Assembly (NCBI GenBank): GCA_040398525.1 | Contig: JBBATY010000013.1 | Coordinates: 1-64,000 of the forward strand | Source: VFMC01 sp040398525 | GTDB taxonomy: Bacteria; Actinomycetota; Acidimicrobiia; Acidimicrobiales; Ilumatobacteraceae | Direction of reading: 5' to 3' | Length of the DNA: 64,000 bases | In this document: in pieces, positions 39,954 to 48,131 of the stretch | Layout of the letters: the number at the start of each line of letters is the position of its first letter | How positions within the stretch are numbered: the stretch's first letter is position 1 | Made by a program: the position numbers and the translations under genes | The notes under the pieces: model-generated | The model's input: only the letters and a program-made list of their open reading frames with translations | Database searches by the model: none | What the model was told of the DNA's origin: nothing

Positions 39954-41162
39954 ATGGCTGACTTCTCGCTCAACGAAGACCAACTGCAGATCCAGAAGTG
40001 GGTGCACGACTTCGCCGAGGACGTGATCCGTCCGGCAGCGCACGAGTGGGACGAGCGCGAGGAGTTCCCGTACCCGGTGGTGCAGGAGGCCGCGAAGATC
40101 GGCCTCTACGGCTGGGAGTTCCTGATGAACGCCTTCAGCGACCCGACGGCGCTCACCTTGCCGGTGACGGTCGAGGAGCTGTTCTGGGGCGATGCGGGCA
40201 TCGGCATGGCGATCATGGGCTCGGCCCTCGCCGCCGCTGGCATCAGCGGCAACGGCACACCCGAGCAGGTGATGGAGTGGGTGCCGCAGTGCTACGGCGA
40301 CGCCGACAACGTGCTGCTCGGCGCGTTCTGTGTGAGCGAGCCCGATGCCGGCAGCGACGTGTCGAGCCTGCGCACCCGCGCCGTCTACGACGAGGCCACC
40401 GACGAGTGGGTGCTCAACGGCACCAAGGCGTGGATCACCAACGGTGGCATCGCCAACGTGCACGTGGTCGTGGCTGCCGTCGACCCCGAGCTGAAGGGTC
40501 GTGGCCAGGCGAGCTTCATCGTGCCCCCCGGCACCAAGGGCCTCAGCCAGGGCCAGAAGTACCTGAAGCACGGCATCCGCGCCAGCCACACCGCCGAGGT
40601 GGTGCTCGACGACGTGCGCGTGCCGGGTCGCTGTCTGCTCGGTGGCAAGGAGAAGCTCGACGCCAAGCTGGCCCGGGCCCGCGAGCGCGGCACCACCGGC
40701 GAGAAGCAGCCGGCGATGGCCACCTTCGAGGCCACCCGGCCCACTGTGGGTGCGCAGGCGCTCGGCATCGCCCGTGCGGCCTACGAGTACGCGCTGCAGT
40801 ACGCGAAGGAGCGCCACACCTTCGGTAAGCCGATCGTCCAGCACCAGGCCATTGCGTTCAAGCTGGCCAACATGGCCACCGAGATCGACGCTGCCCGTCT
40901 GCTCATCTGGCGTGCCGCATGGCTGGGCCGCAACGGTGGCTTCAAGAACGGCGAAGGCTCGATGAGCAAGTACAAGGCCAGCGAGGTGGCCGTGCGGGTG
41001 ACCGAGGAGGCCATCCAGATCCTCGGTGGCTACGGCTACACCCGCGAGTACCCGGTCGAGCGCTGGCATCGCGACGCCAAGATCCACACGATCTTCGAAG
41101 GGACATCGGAGATCCAGCAGCTGGTGATCGCTCGAGCGATCTCCGGAATGCGGATCGAATAG
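39954..41162 (+). CDS. Acyl-CoA dehydrogenase
   Basis: A 402-residue FAD enzyme introducing a 2,3-double bond in acyl-CoA. Features: AFCVSEPDAGSDVSSLRT and LNGTKAWITNGG for FAD and substrate binding, YAKERHTFGKPIVQHQAIAF, ILGGYGYTREYPVERWHRDA, and the catalytic Glu in IFEGTSEIQQL. Length and motifs are those of a complete short- or medium-chain enzyme. Its last 53 bp (41110-41162) recur at 43044-43096 with 8 mismatches, across a segment containing two toxin-antitoxin pairs. Confidence 0.95.
   Translation: MADFSLNEDQLQIQKWVHDFAEDVIRPAAHEWDEREEFPYPVVQEAAKIGLYGWEFLMNAFSDPTALTLPVTVEELFWGDAGIGMAIMGSALAAAGISGNGTPEQVMEWVPQCYGDADNVLLGAFCVSEPDAGSDVSSLRTRAVYDEATDEWVLNGTKAWITNGGIANVHVVVAAVDPELKGRGQASFIVPPGTKGLSQGQKYLKHGIRASHTAEVVLDDVRVPGRCLLGGKEKLDAKLARARERGTTGEKQPAMATFEATRPTVGAQALGIARAAYEYALQYAKERHTFGKPIVQHQAIAFKLANMATEIDAARLLIWRAAWLGRNGGFKNGEGSMSKYKASEVAVRVTEEAIQILGGYGYTREYPVERWHRDAKIHTIFEGTSEIQQLVIARAISGMRIE
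41110..41162 (+). repeat. Direct repeat copy 1 (3' end of acyl-CoA dehydrogenase)
   Basis: The final 53 bp of the intact gene, 45/53 identical to 43044-43096. The last 27 bp differ at two positions only, both at third codon positions. Confidence 0.85.
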
Positions 41163-41225
41163 CAATCTAGCTGGGCTTATCGGCTCTGTTGGGCTGAGCC
41201 TTCGGTAGCGCTCCGACCCTCGCGC

Positions 41226-41624
41226 TCAGCGAAGCGACGAGCTGTGGGTTCGAAGGTCGGTGTGGCGGGCGAGGGTCTCGAAGTCGGAGTCCGCATGGAG
41301 CACTTCGATCTCTGCGGCGACGGCAACCGCACCGATCAAGCAGTCGATCAGTCTCCGGACGGTTTCACCGCGCACACGGCACGCCCGGTACATCGCTGCG
41401 GCTGCTTCGTAGTCGGCGGGTGTCGTCGGCAGCATGGTGGCCCTCGCGAGAAGCCCCCGGAGTTGGAGCAGTTGCCGTTCGTCGCGAGCACCTGCGAAGA
41501 GCTCCATCGAGATCGCGTCGCAGATCGCAATGTCGCCGGCGAGGAGACGGTCGACTGCGTCGCACGCTGGAGACCCGGTGCCACGGAGGAACTCCACCCA
41601 CGCAGAGGTGTCGACCAGGATCAC
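41226..41624 (-). CDS. vapC: PIN-domain toxin (VapC family)
   Basis: A 132-residue RNase toxin. The PIN acidic residues are visible: Asp in ILVDTSAWVEFLRG, Glu in ISMELFAGA, Asp in RRLIDCLIGAVA and Asp in LHADSDFETLARH. It would cut tRNA or rRNA when free of its antitoxin. GTG 41624 overlaps the antitoxin stop (GTGA at 41621-41624), the usual VapBC order with antitoxin first. Confidence 0.9.
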   Translation of the reverse strand: MILVDTSAWVEFLRGTGSPACDAVDRLLAGDIAICDAISMELFAGARDERQLLQLRGLLARATMLPTTPADYEAAAAMYRACRVRGETVRRLIDCLIGAVAVAAEIEVLHADSDFETLARHTDLRTHSSSLR

Positions 41625-41821
41625 ACTCGGCTCGCGCGCATGTCGTCGAGATCGGCGTCCCAGCCCGACCCCTTCAGCGCTCGCGCCTCGGCCAGGCCGA
41701 GCGGCTCTCCGGCCAAGTGCCGCAACGCCATGTTGACCGCTTCGCGCTTGGTCGCCAGGTGGTAGCGCTCCATCACCCGTTGGCACAGCGCGTCATCGAT
41801 GTCGATGTTGGTGCGACCCAT
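41621..41821 (-). CDS. vapB: VapB-family antitoxin
   Basis: A 66-residue antitoxin. N-terminal MGRTNIDIDDALCQRVMERY is a ribbon-helix-helix DNA-binding domain of the type found in VapB/DUF2191 antitoxins; the C-terminal part (EARALKGSGWDADLDDMR) is the toxin-neutralising tail with the conserved G-W-x-x-D-L-x-x-M/L-R pattern. ATG 41821 is preferred over an upstream start because TATTGT ends 6 nt before it. An 8-bp direct repeat overlaps the promoter and may be its operator. Confidence 0.88.
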   Translation of the reverse strand: MGRTNIDIDDALCQRVMERYHLATKREAVNMALRHLAGEPLGLAEARALKGSGWDADLDDMRASRV

Positions 41822-41838
41822 ACACCAACAATACACCA
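41820..41838 (-). promoter_or_regulatory. Putative VapB operator: 8-bp direct repeat over the promoter
   Basis: ATACACCA occurs at 41820-41827 and 41831-41838, 11 bp apart (one helical turn). The -10-like TATTGT (minus strand, 41833-41828) ends 6 nt before the vapB ATG and lies between and within the repeats, as expected for autoregulation by a ribbon-helix-helix dimer pair. Confidence 0.5.
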
Positions 41839-41996
41839 GACGCACTCAACAGCCTCTGTACGCCGACCTGGCACCCCGGAGTCGGTGGTAGGGGGCAGCG
41901 GGGATGGGATGATCTGTGCGCTCCGTTGGCTTGCACTCGAGCGCCATACCGGGCGTCACAGGCGGGTTGCGGCCGCTGCAGACAAGGGTCCGCTAT

Positions 41997-42020
41997 CCTT
42001 ACTATCGGCTTAGAGTAAGG
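41997..42020 (+). promoter_or_regulatory. Putative AbrB-antitoxin operator: 7-bp inverted repeat
   Basis: CCTTACT (41997-42003) and AGTAAGG (42014-42020) are exact complements 10 bp apart. The TATCCT and TACTAT sequences inside and beside the left arm look like a -10 box, and the right arm leads into the AAGGAGAGG ribosome site. Binding here would block transcription of the antitoxin-toxin pair. Confidence 0.55.
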
Positions 42021-42027
42021 AGAGGTG

Positions 42028-42276
42028 ATGGACATCGCAGCGAAGATGAGCTCGAAGGGTCAGATCACGGTTCCCAAGGCAGTGCGCGATGCGCTGGGCA
42101 TCGGTGAAGGGGACAGCGTGGTGTTCCGGGTGGAGGGCAATCGTGCCGTCCTCGCTCGCACCCCGGACTTCCTGTCGTTGGCTGGAACGATCAAGGTTCC
42201 CGCAGCCCGACGCAACGCCGCATGGGATGACGTCATCCGCAAGACACGCTCAGCCCGTGCGGACGCCCGCCGATGA
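42028..42276 (+). CDS. AbrB/SpoVT-family antitoxin
   Basis: An 82-residue swapped-hairpin DNA-binding protein. MSSKGQITVPKAVRDALGIG is the AbrB/MazE core, followed by a tail (RRNAAWDDVIRKTRSARADA) that would neutralise the PIN toxin. The ATG is preceded by AAGGAGAGG, the strongest classical ribosome site in the window. It overlaps the toxin start (ATGA at 42273-42276). An inverted repeat just upstream is a candidate self-regulation site. Confidence 0.9.
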   Translation: MDIAAKMSSKGQITVPKAVRDALGIGEGDSVVFRVEGNRAVLARTPDFLSLAGTIKVPAARRNAAWDDVIRKTRSARADARR

Positions 42277-42665
42277 CGGCGTTCGTCGACACGAACATCC
42301 TCGTCAGGCACCTCACCGGCGACCCGCCGGCGATGGCCAAGCGAGCCACGGCATTCCTCGCTGACCAGCCCGAGCTGTATCTCGCCGACTTGATCGTCGC
42401 CGAGACCGTGTACGTCCTCGAGTCGTTCTGCAAGGCCCCGCGAGACCAGGTCGCCACCGCGATGCGGTCGCTCATCTCCATGCGATCGATGATCACGGTC
42501 GATCCCGCGCTGCTGCTTCGGGCGATCGAGGTCTATGACGTCGATCGGCTGGACTTCGCTGAGGCCTACCTCGTGGCATGCGCCGAGAGTGCGGGTGTCG
42601 GCTCCATCGCCTCGTTCGACACAGCCATCGACCGAGTCACCACCGTGACCCGGCTCGAACCCTGA
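42273..42665 (+). CDS. PIN-domain toxin
   Basis: A 130-residue PIN RNase. Acidic residues: Asp in AFVDTNILVRHL, Glu in VAETVYVLES, Asp in DRLDFAEAYLVA, and Asp in IASFDTAIDRV. With its AbrB-type antitoxin it forms a second type II pair distinct from the VapBC pair 450 bp away and on the opposite strand. Both pairs are within the segment bounded by the acyl-CoA dehydrogenase repeats. Confidence 0.9.
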   Translation: MTAFVDTNILVRHLTGDPPAMAKRATAFLADQPELYLADLIVAETVYVLESFCKAPRDQVATAMRSLISMRSMITVDPALLLRAIEVYDVDRLDFAEAYLVACAESAGVGSIASFDTAIDRVTTVTRLEP

Positions 42666-42994
42666 CAGCGCCGAGCTGCCGGTCTGCCTGCTGGACATCG
42701 ACCTCTTGCCGGGTGACGATGTCACGGTGAGCGTTCCGCCGCCCGAGCCAGGCCCCCGGGAACGTCCGCTCGCCGATCAGTGACAGCGGTCGAATGGCCG
42801 TCAGTCGGCGGTCGTTCGTGGCGACCGGCACGCGATGGCACCCGCCCGACCGTGAGGCCCACCACCGGGCCTGCCTCGTCGGCGGTCATCGACGCATGAT
42901 CGAGGAGTTGCTCAGCGCTTTGCCCGCCGAGCACGGCGCGCGGGCGGCGCAACAACCTGCTGATCTGACGCCTGGTGAGACCCACCTGCTCGGG
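42666..42994. other. Decayed, non-coding-looking segment
   Basis: No convincing intact gene. Short open frames exist on both strands, but none has recognisable family motifs or a consistent start signal. One short plus-strand frame ends near 42783 with VCLLDIDLLPGDDVTVSV, which may be the tail of a lost gene. The segment runs into a remnant of an acyl-CoA dehydrogenase gene. Confidence 0.5.
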
Positions 42995-43096
42995 TGGCGC
43001 TTCCACCGCCGCGAGGACCTCTCGATCTTCCAGGGAACCACCGAGTTCCAGCAGCTGGGCATCGCGCAGGCGATCTCCGGCATGCGGATCGAGTAG
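42995..43096 (+). pseudogene. 3' remnant of an acyl-CoA dehydrogenase gene
   Basis: The last ~33 codons encode IFQGTTEFQQLGIAQAISGM then RIE and stop, matching IFEGTSEIQQLVIARAISGM then RIE of the intact gene at 39954-41162 (17 of the last 22 residues identical). Upstream of about W at 42995 the similarity ends. The conserved catalytic-Glu region is present but the rest of the enzyme is absent. It could be the stub of a tandem paralogue or of the original gene after a partial replacement. Confidence 0.75.
43044..43096 (+). repeat. Direct repeat copy 2 (3' end of acyl-CoA dehydrogenase remnant)
   Basis: 45/53 identical to 41110-41162, bounding a ~1.9-kb segment with two toxin-antitoxin pairs. 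Confidence 0.85.
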
Positions 43097-43138
43097 TTCT
43101 CGACGACTGGCGCCGGTGAGTCGCTCGCCGGCTTCGGC

Positions 43139-43144
43139 TATCAT
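43139..43144 (+). promoter_or_regulatory. -10 box TATCAT for FAD/GcvT enzyme gene
   Basis: TATCAT ends 9 nt before ATG 43154. A TATAGC also lies closer to the start. Confidence 0.4.
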
Positions 43145-43153
43145 TCTATAGCC

Positions 43154-45616
43154 ATGACCGCCGCTCAGCTCCCGGACCGCGCTCGTGTCGTCATCGTTGG
43201 CGGTGGTGTCGTCGGCTGCAGCATCGCCTACCACCTCGCTCACCTCGGGTGCACCGATGTGGTGCTGCTCGAGCGCCACTCGCTCACGGCCGGCACCACG
43301 TGGCATGCGGCCGGGCTGATCACGTCGGCGGGCATGACCGACGAGACCTCGCTGTTCATGGCCCGCTACTCGCGCGACCTCTACGCTCGGCTCGAGGCCG
43401 AGACCGGGCATTCCACGGGCTTTCGTGAGGTGGGCCACATCCTCGTCGCCAGCACACCGCGCCGGGTCGAGGCACTGCGTCGTGCTGGTGCGTGGCAGCG
43501 GGGCTTCGGCGTGCCCGAGCACGAGATCTCGCCGCGTGAGATCGCCGAGATGTGGCCGCTGCTCCGCACCGACGACCTGTTGGCCGGCTTCTACGTGCCC
43601 GACGAAGGTCGCGCCGATCCGGTGGGCTGCGCGGTGTCGATGGCCAAGGGCGCGCGCCAACTGGGCGCCACCGTCGTGGAGGGCGTGTCGGTGGAGGGCG
43701 TCGAACAGCATCGTGGGCGGGTGACGGCTGTGCTCACCGACGCGGGCCGCATCGAGACCGAGATCGTGGTGAACGCCGGCGGCATGTGGGCCGGCGCGCT
43801 CGGGGCGCGGTCGGGAGTGCACGTGCCGCTGCAGGCAGCCGAGCACTACTACCTGATCACCGGCCCGGTGCCCGGCATGGACCCCGACCTTGCCGTGGTG
43901 GAAGACCCCGACCGGTACGGCTACTACCGGCCCGAGGGTGACGGCATGCTCGTCGGCCTGTTCGAGCCGGTCGGCAAGCCCTGGCACCTCGACGGGGTCC
44001 CGTCCGACTTCGCCTTCGGCACCATCGACCCCGACTGGGATCGGATGGCCGAGTACCTGGCCCCGGCGATGGATCGCGTCCCTGCGCTCGCCGAGTGCGG
44101 TGTGCGGCTGTTCTTCTGCGGTCCCGAGTCGTTCACGTCCGACGTGCATCCGCTGCTCGGCCCGGCCCCCGAGCTCGACGGCTACTGGGTGGCGGCCGGC
44201 ATGAACTCGCTGGGCATCCTGCTGGGTGGCGGAGTGGGCCATCTGATGGCGCACTGGATCGTCGACGGTGTGCCGCCGCTCGACGTCACCAGCTACGCGG
44301 TGGGTCGGGTGGCCACCCACGAGACCAGTCGCACGTTCCGATCCGAACGGACGCCCGAGCAGCTCGGCGTGCTGTTCGGCGATGGTGTGTGGCCGAACTG
44401 GAAGCCCACCACCGCCCGCAACGTCCGCCGGTCGGTGCTGCACGACCGCCACATCGCGGCAGGGGCTCACTTCGGTGCCTCGGTCGGGTGGGAGTACCCC
44501 GAGTGGTTCGCCGAGGCAGGCGAGCACCCGCGCACCGTGCTCGACTTCGTTCGCCAGGAGTCGCACCCCATCGTGGCCCGCGAGCATCACGCCGTGCGCG
44601 ACGCAGTGGGTGTGCTCGACATGAGCCTGATGGCCAAGCTGATGGTGCAGGGCCCGCACGCCGGAGCGGTGTTGAACCGGCTGTCGGCCAACGATGTCGA
44701 CCGCGAGACCGGCAGGCTCGTCTACACGCAGTGGCTCGACACGCGCGGCGGCATCGTCGCCGACGTCACCGTGTCGAAGCTGGGCGACGAACGGTTCCTC
44801 GTCATCTGCAGCGACATCACCCATCGCCAGATCGAGCCCCGCATCAGGCGCGAAGCGCGCGCCGACGAGGTGGTGGTCGTCACCGATGTCACCTCGGCCA
44901 CCACCTTGCTGTCGGTGCAGGGGCCGGCGTCGCGCGAGCTGCTCGGTCGGCTCACCGATGCCGACCTGTCGAACGCAGCGTTCCCGTACCTGACGGCGCA
45001 GCACATCCACGTCGGGTACGCACCCGTGCTGGCCGGCAGGGTGACCTACGTGGGCGAGCTCGGCTACGAGCTGCACGTGCCCACCGAGTACGCCGCCGGC
45101 CTGTACGACCTGTTGTTCGAGACCGGGCGAGACCTGGGCATTCGCCGCGTCGGTCTCGGTGCGATGGCCAGCCTGCGGTTGGAGAAGGGCTACCGCGACA
45201 TGGGTGTGGACATCGACACCACCGACACGGTGCTCGAGGCAGGCCTCGGGTTCGCCGTCGCGTGGGACAAGCCGGGCGGTTTCATCGGCCGCGACGCAAT
45301 GCTCGCGGCGAAGGCCGCAGGCGCGCCCGCCGACCGCGTCGTCGGACTGTTCGTCGACGACCCCGAGGCCGATCTGTTCGGCGGCGAGCCGCTGCTGCTC
45401 GACGGCCGCTGGGCGGGCTACGTCCGGGCAGCTGCGTTCGGCCACACCCTCGGTGGACCGGTGGCGCTGGCCGAGGTGCACTGCGCCGACGGTGTCACGA
45501 GTGCCTGGTTGGCTGCCGGATCGTTCGAGGTGCACACACCTGCGCGCCGCCTGCCCGCCCGTGTGCAGTTCGCCCCGTTCTACGACCCGCAGCGGCTGCG
45601 CATCCTCGCCGACTGA
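43154..45616 (+). CDS. Dimethylglycine/sarcosine dehydrogenase-like FAD and GcvT fusion
   Basis: An 820-residue enzyme predicted to demethylate an N-methyl amine (dimethylglycine, sarcosine or similar) and pass the C1 unit to tetrahydrofolate. N-terminal FAD domain: VVIVGGGVVGCSIAYHLAHL. TTWHAAGLI carries the His that binds FAD covalently in dimethylglycine dehydrogenase. A middle domain leads to a GcvT folate-binding domain (YTQWLDTRGGIVADVTVSKL, then GELGYELHVPTEYA) and the C-terminal GcvT barrel (PARVQFAPFYDPQRLRI). Monocistronic and convergent with a TetR gene 3 bp away. Confidence 0.93.
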   Translation: MTAAQLPDRARVVIVGGGVVGCSIAYHLAHLGCTDVVLLERHSLTAGTTWHAAGLITSAGMTDETSLFMARYSRDLYARLEAETGHSTGFREVGHILVASTPRRVEALRRAGAWQRGFGVPEHEISPREIAEMWPLLRTDDLLAGFYVPDEGRADPVGCAVSMAKGARQLGATVVEGVSVEGVEQHRGRVTAVLTDAGRIETEIVVNAGGMWAGALGARSGVHVPLQAAEHYYLITGPVPGMDPDLAVVEDPDRYGYYRPEGDGMLVGLFEPVGKPWHLDGVPSDFAFGTIDPDWDRMAEYLAPAMDRVPALAECGVRLFFCGPESFTSDVHPLLGPAPELDGYWVAAGMNSLGILLGGGVGHLMAHWIVDGVPPLDVTSYAVGRVATHETSRTFRSERTPEQLGVLFGDGVWPNWKPTTARNVRRSVLHDRHIAAGAHFGASVGWEYPEWFAEAGEHPRTVLDFVRQESHPIVAREHHAVRDAVGVLDMSLMAKLMVQGPHAGAVLNRLSANDVDRETGRLVYTQWLDTRGGIVADVTVSKLGDERFLVICSDITHRQIEPRIRREARADEVVVVTDVTSATTLLSVQGPASRELLGRLTDADLSNAAFPYLTAQHIHVGYAPVLAGRVTYVGELGYELHVPTEYAAGLYDLLFETGRDLGIRRVGLGAMASLRLEKGYRDMGVDIDTTDTVLEAGLGFAVAWDKPGGFIGRDAMLAAKAAGAPADRVVGLFVDDPEADLFGGEPLLLDGRWAGYVRAAAFGHTLGGPVALAEVHCADGVTSAWLAAGSFEVHTPARRLPARVQFAPFYDPQRLRILAD

Positions 45617-45619
45617 TGT

Positions 45620-46258
45620 TCAGCGGTCGAGCGTGCGGGCCGCGGCGCGGACGCGCGTGAGGCGCGAGGGTGCGCGCAGCAGGCCGCGCAGCACGAACCC
45701 GGCGGCGAGGTCGGGCTCGTCGGCGGCGTGGGTGGCCGAGTGGTCGGCCGCACCGCGGATGGTCTCGAGCACGATGGCATCGACCACCCGACAGGCGAAC
45801 GACACGTCGACGTCGAGGAACTCGCCGGACTCGACGCCGCGCTCGATGATCGATCGCAACAGAGCCGAGTAGCGGGCGTTCATCGCCCGCCCCTGCTCGA
45901 ACTCGGGCAGGTCGAGGATCTCGTCGAGGTAGAGCGAGCGCAGGTCGAACGGTGTGCCGCGCACGTACCGCACCTCCCACTGGAGGTAGCGGTACAGCTC
46001 GACGGCGGGCCCGCCGCCGTCGGCCGCCAAGCGCTCGAGTGCGTCGATTCCGGCTGTCAGGTCGCGCCGCAGCAGTTCCTCGGCGATCTCCTGCTTGGAG
46101 GCGAAGTGCTTGTACAGCGATGGCTGGCGCACGCCCACCGCTGCAGCGATGTCGTGGGTGCTGGTGCCGCGGTAGCCGCGCACGGCGAACAGCCGTGAGG
46201 CCTCGAGCAGGATCAACTCACGTGTCGGCCACGCCGTCGTCGACACACCGGCGGTCAC
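45620..46258 (-). CDS. TetR-family transcriptional regulator
   Basis: A 212-residue regulator. The N-terminal helix-turn-helix reads ELILLEASRLFAVRGYRGTS, THDIAAAVGVRQPSLYKHF then ASKQEIAEELL. The C-terminal ligand domain is unassigned. GTG 46258 is supported by TACACT ending 6 nt upstream. It precedes an SDR gene on the same strand (which ends 39 bp upstream of the GTG), so it could control the SDR-LLM block or the neighbouring GcvT-fusion gene. Confidence 0.9.
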   Translation of the reverse strand: MTAGVSTTAWPTRELILLEASRLFAVRGYRGTSTHDIAAAVGVRQPSLYKHFASKQEIAEELLRRDLTAGIDALERLAADGGGPAVELYRYLQWEVRYVRGTPFDLRSLYLDEILDLPEFEQGRAMNARYSALLRSIIERGVESGEFLDVDVSFACRVVDAIVLETIRGAADHSATHAADEPDLAAGFVLRGLLRAPSRLTRVRAAARTLDR

Positions 46259-46264
46259 GCTACG

Positions 46265-46270
46265 AGTGTA
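46265..46270 (-). promoter_or_regulatory. -10 box TACACT for TetR gene
   Basis: TACACT on the minus strand ends 6 nt before GTG 46258. Confidence 0.5.
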
Positions 46271-46297
46271 CGTGGCCGGTCGCGGCGGTCAGCCCGG

Positions 46298-47044
46298 TCA
46301 GAGGCCGCCTGCGACGGTGATCGTCTGACCGGTCACCCAACCGCCTGCATCGCTGGCGAGATAGATCGCTGCTGCGGCCATGTCGTCGGGTGTGCCGAGG
46401 CGCTTCAGCGGGATGCGCTTCTGCGCCATCTGCTCGAGCTTCGGGACGTCCATGTCGAGCGCCGTCATCATCACCTCGGTGGGCACGTAGCCCGGCGCGA
46501 TGCCGTTGACCCGGATCGCCGGAGCGAGCTCGAGCGCCATCGTTGCGGTGAGTGCGTTCACGCCGGCCTTCGCGGCGGCGTAGTGCCCGCTGCCCGGCGC
46601 ACCCTTGGCCGCCGGGGAGGTGATGTTGATGATGCAACCACCGTCGGCCATCCGCTCGGCCGCCACGACCGACGCCCGCCACACGGCCTTCAGGTTCACC
46701 TCGATGCACGCGTCCCACGCTGCCTCGTCGAGCTCGCGCAGCGGTGACCGCACCGTCGATCCGCCTGCGTTGTTCACCCAGACGTGCAGACCACCGAAGG
46801 TGCCGACCGCTGCGTCGGCCAAGGCGCGCAGTGCGGCGAGGTCGGTGACGTCGGTGGGCACGGCGATCGCACGACCGCCGGCGGCCTCGATGTCGCTCAC
46901 GACGCGACCGATGCGGTCGACGTGCCGAGCGGCGACGACCACCGCGGCGCCTGCGGCTGCGTAGGCGCGGGCGATGCCCTCGCCGATGCCCTGGCCGCCG
47001 CCGGTGACCACGGCGACCTTCCCCTGGAGATCGAAGCTGAGCAT
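46298..47044 (-). CDS. Short-chain dehydrogenase/reductase
   Basis: A 248-residue SDR. TGGGQGIGEG cofactor motif, NNAGGS, and Tyr-x3-Lys in HYAAAKAGVNAL are present; Ser is in INITSPAAKG. The beta-2 end (AARHVDRIG) has Arg rather than Asp, favouring NADPH. A GAAAGGAAC ribosome site precedes the ATG. It lies 85 bp after the LLM-oxidoreductase gene on the same strand and probably belongs to one unit with it. Substrate unknown. Confidence 0.9.
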   Translation of the reverse strand: MLSFDLQGKVAVVTGGGQGIGEGIARAYAAAGAAVVVAARHVDRIGRVVSDIEAAGGRAIAVPTDVTDLAALRALADAAVGTFGGLHVWVNNAGGSTVRSPLRELDEAAWDACIEVNLKAVWRASVVAAERMADGGCIINITSPAAKGAPGSGHYAAAKAGVNALTATMALELAPAIRVNGIAPGYVPTEVMMTALDMDVPKLEQMAQKRIPLKRLGTPDDMAAAAIYLASDAGGWVTGQTITVAGGL

Positions 47045-47129
47045 GTCGGTTCCTTTCGTGGCAGATCGGGTGGGATCGAGCAGGTCGCGGGCGGGTGGGA
47101 TCGGTCGGCGAGCTCGGCGCGTTCGCCGG

Positions 47130-48005
47130 TCAGCAGGCGGCGCGGAGGTGCTCCGCGAAGGCGTCCATGCGGTCGAGACCGCCGGGGCCGACGAAGGCGA
47201 ACGCCGGCACCATCAGGCGCGTGACACCGAGCTCGGTGAGCCGACCGATGTGATCGGCAACCTCGTCGGCGCTGCCGCGCGGGATGCCGTAGTTGACGTG
47301 CAGGGAGATCGACGACGGGTCGCGGCCCGCTGCCGCTGCCCGCTCGCGCATCGTGGTGACGAGAGGTGCCAGCGCCGCAGGGTCGGACTGACCCGGATAC
47401 CAACCGTCGCCGAGTCGAACGGTGCGGTTGATGGCTGCGTCGGTGTCGCCGCCGACGATGATCGGGATCGATCCGTGCACCGGCCGTGGGCTGCAGGTCA
47501 CCTTGCCGAAGTCGACGAACTCGCCGTGGAACTCGACCTCGGGGCCGCCCCACAGCGTGCGCATCGCCGCGATGTACTCGTCGGTGCGTGCGCCACGGCG
47601 CGCCCACGGCACACCGATCGCGTCGAACTCCTCCTGCATCCAGCCGACGCCGATGCCGAGATCGACGCCACCGCCACAGAGTCGGTCGAGCGTGGCGAGC
47701 TCCTTCGCGAGCACGAGCGGGTTGCGCTGCGGAACGATGAGGATGCATGTGCCCAGACGCAGGCCGGGAGCGGCCGCCGCGGCGAAGGCCAGCCAGATCA
47801 GGGGATCGGGGATCGGCGTCTCCGGCGTTGCCGGGATCTTGCCGTCGGCGGTGTAGGGGTAGCGCGACGAGATCTCGGTCGGGATGATCACGTGCTCACC
47901 GCCCCACAACGAACCGAAGCCGGCGCCGGCAGCACGACGGCACAGCTCGAACGCGTTGTCGTGGTCGAACGCGATGCTGCTGGCGAATGCGAGCCCGTAC
48001 TCCAT
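47130..48005 (-). CDS. LLM-class F420-dependent oxidoreductase
   Basis: A 291-residue TIM-barrel flavin/deazaflavin enzyme. SLWGGEHVIIP, LRLGTCILIVPQRNPLVLA, LGIGVGWMQEEFDAIG and IIVGGDTDAAINRTVRL match F420-dependent luciferase-like oxidoreductases (the TIGR03619 type). It would reduce or oxidise a ketone, alcohol or C=C bond using F420. The ATG has GGGGG 5 nt upstream (48011-48015). Likely cotranscribed with the SDR. Substrate unknown. Confidence 0.9.
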   Translation of the reverse strand: MEYGLAFASSIAFDHDNAFELCRRAAGAGFGSLWGGEHVIIPTEISSRYPYTADGKIPATPETPIPDPLIWLAFAAAAAPGLRLGTCILIVPQRNPLVLAKELATLDRLCGGGVDLGIGVGWMQEEFDAIGVPWARRGARTDEYIAAMRTLWGGPEVEFHGEFVDFGKVTCSPRPVHGSIPIIVGGDTDAAINRTVRLGDGWYPGQSDPAALAPLVTTMRERAAAAGRDPSSISLHVNYGIPRGSADEVADHIGRLTELGVTRLMVPAFAFVGPGGLDRMDAFAEHLRAAC

Positions 48006-48131
48006 GTGTGCCCCCTCGAACCTGCTGCGACCCCTCGCAGCTCGGCATCAACTACCCGAGGTACGTTACGCACAGACCAGGGGTCGTCAGCCACCCGACG
48101 GTGCGTGCAGTGACCGGAGTGCGTGGCGGGG

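Noticed and set aside
42637..42831. Possible small minus-strand gene downstream of the PIN toxin
   Set aside because: No recognised motif, no promoter box or ribosome site, and overlaps the toxin 3' end.
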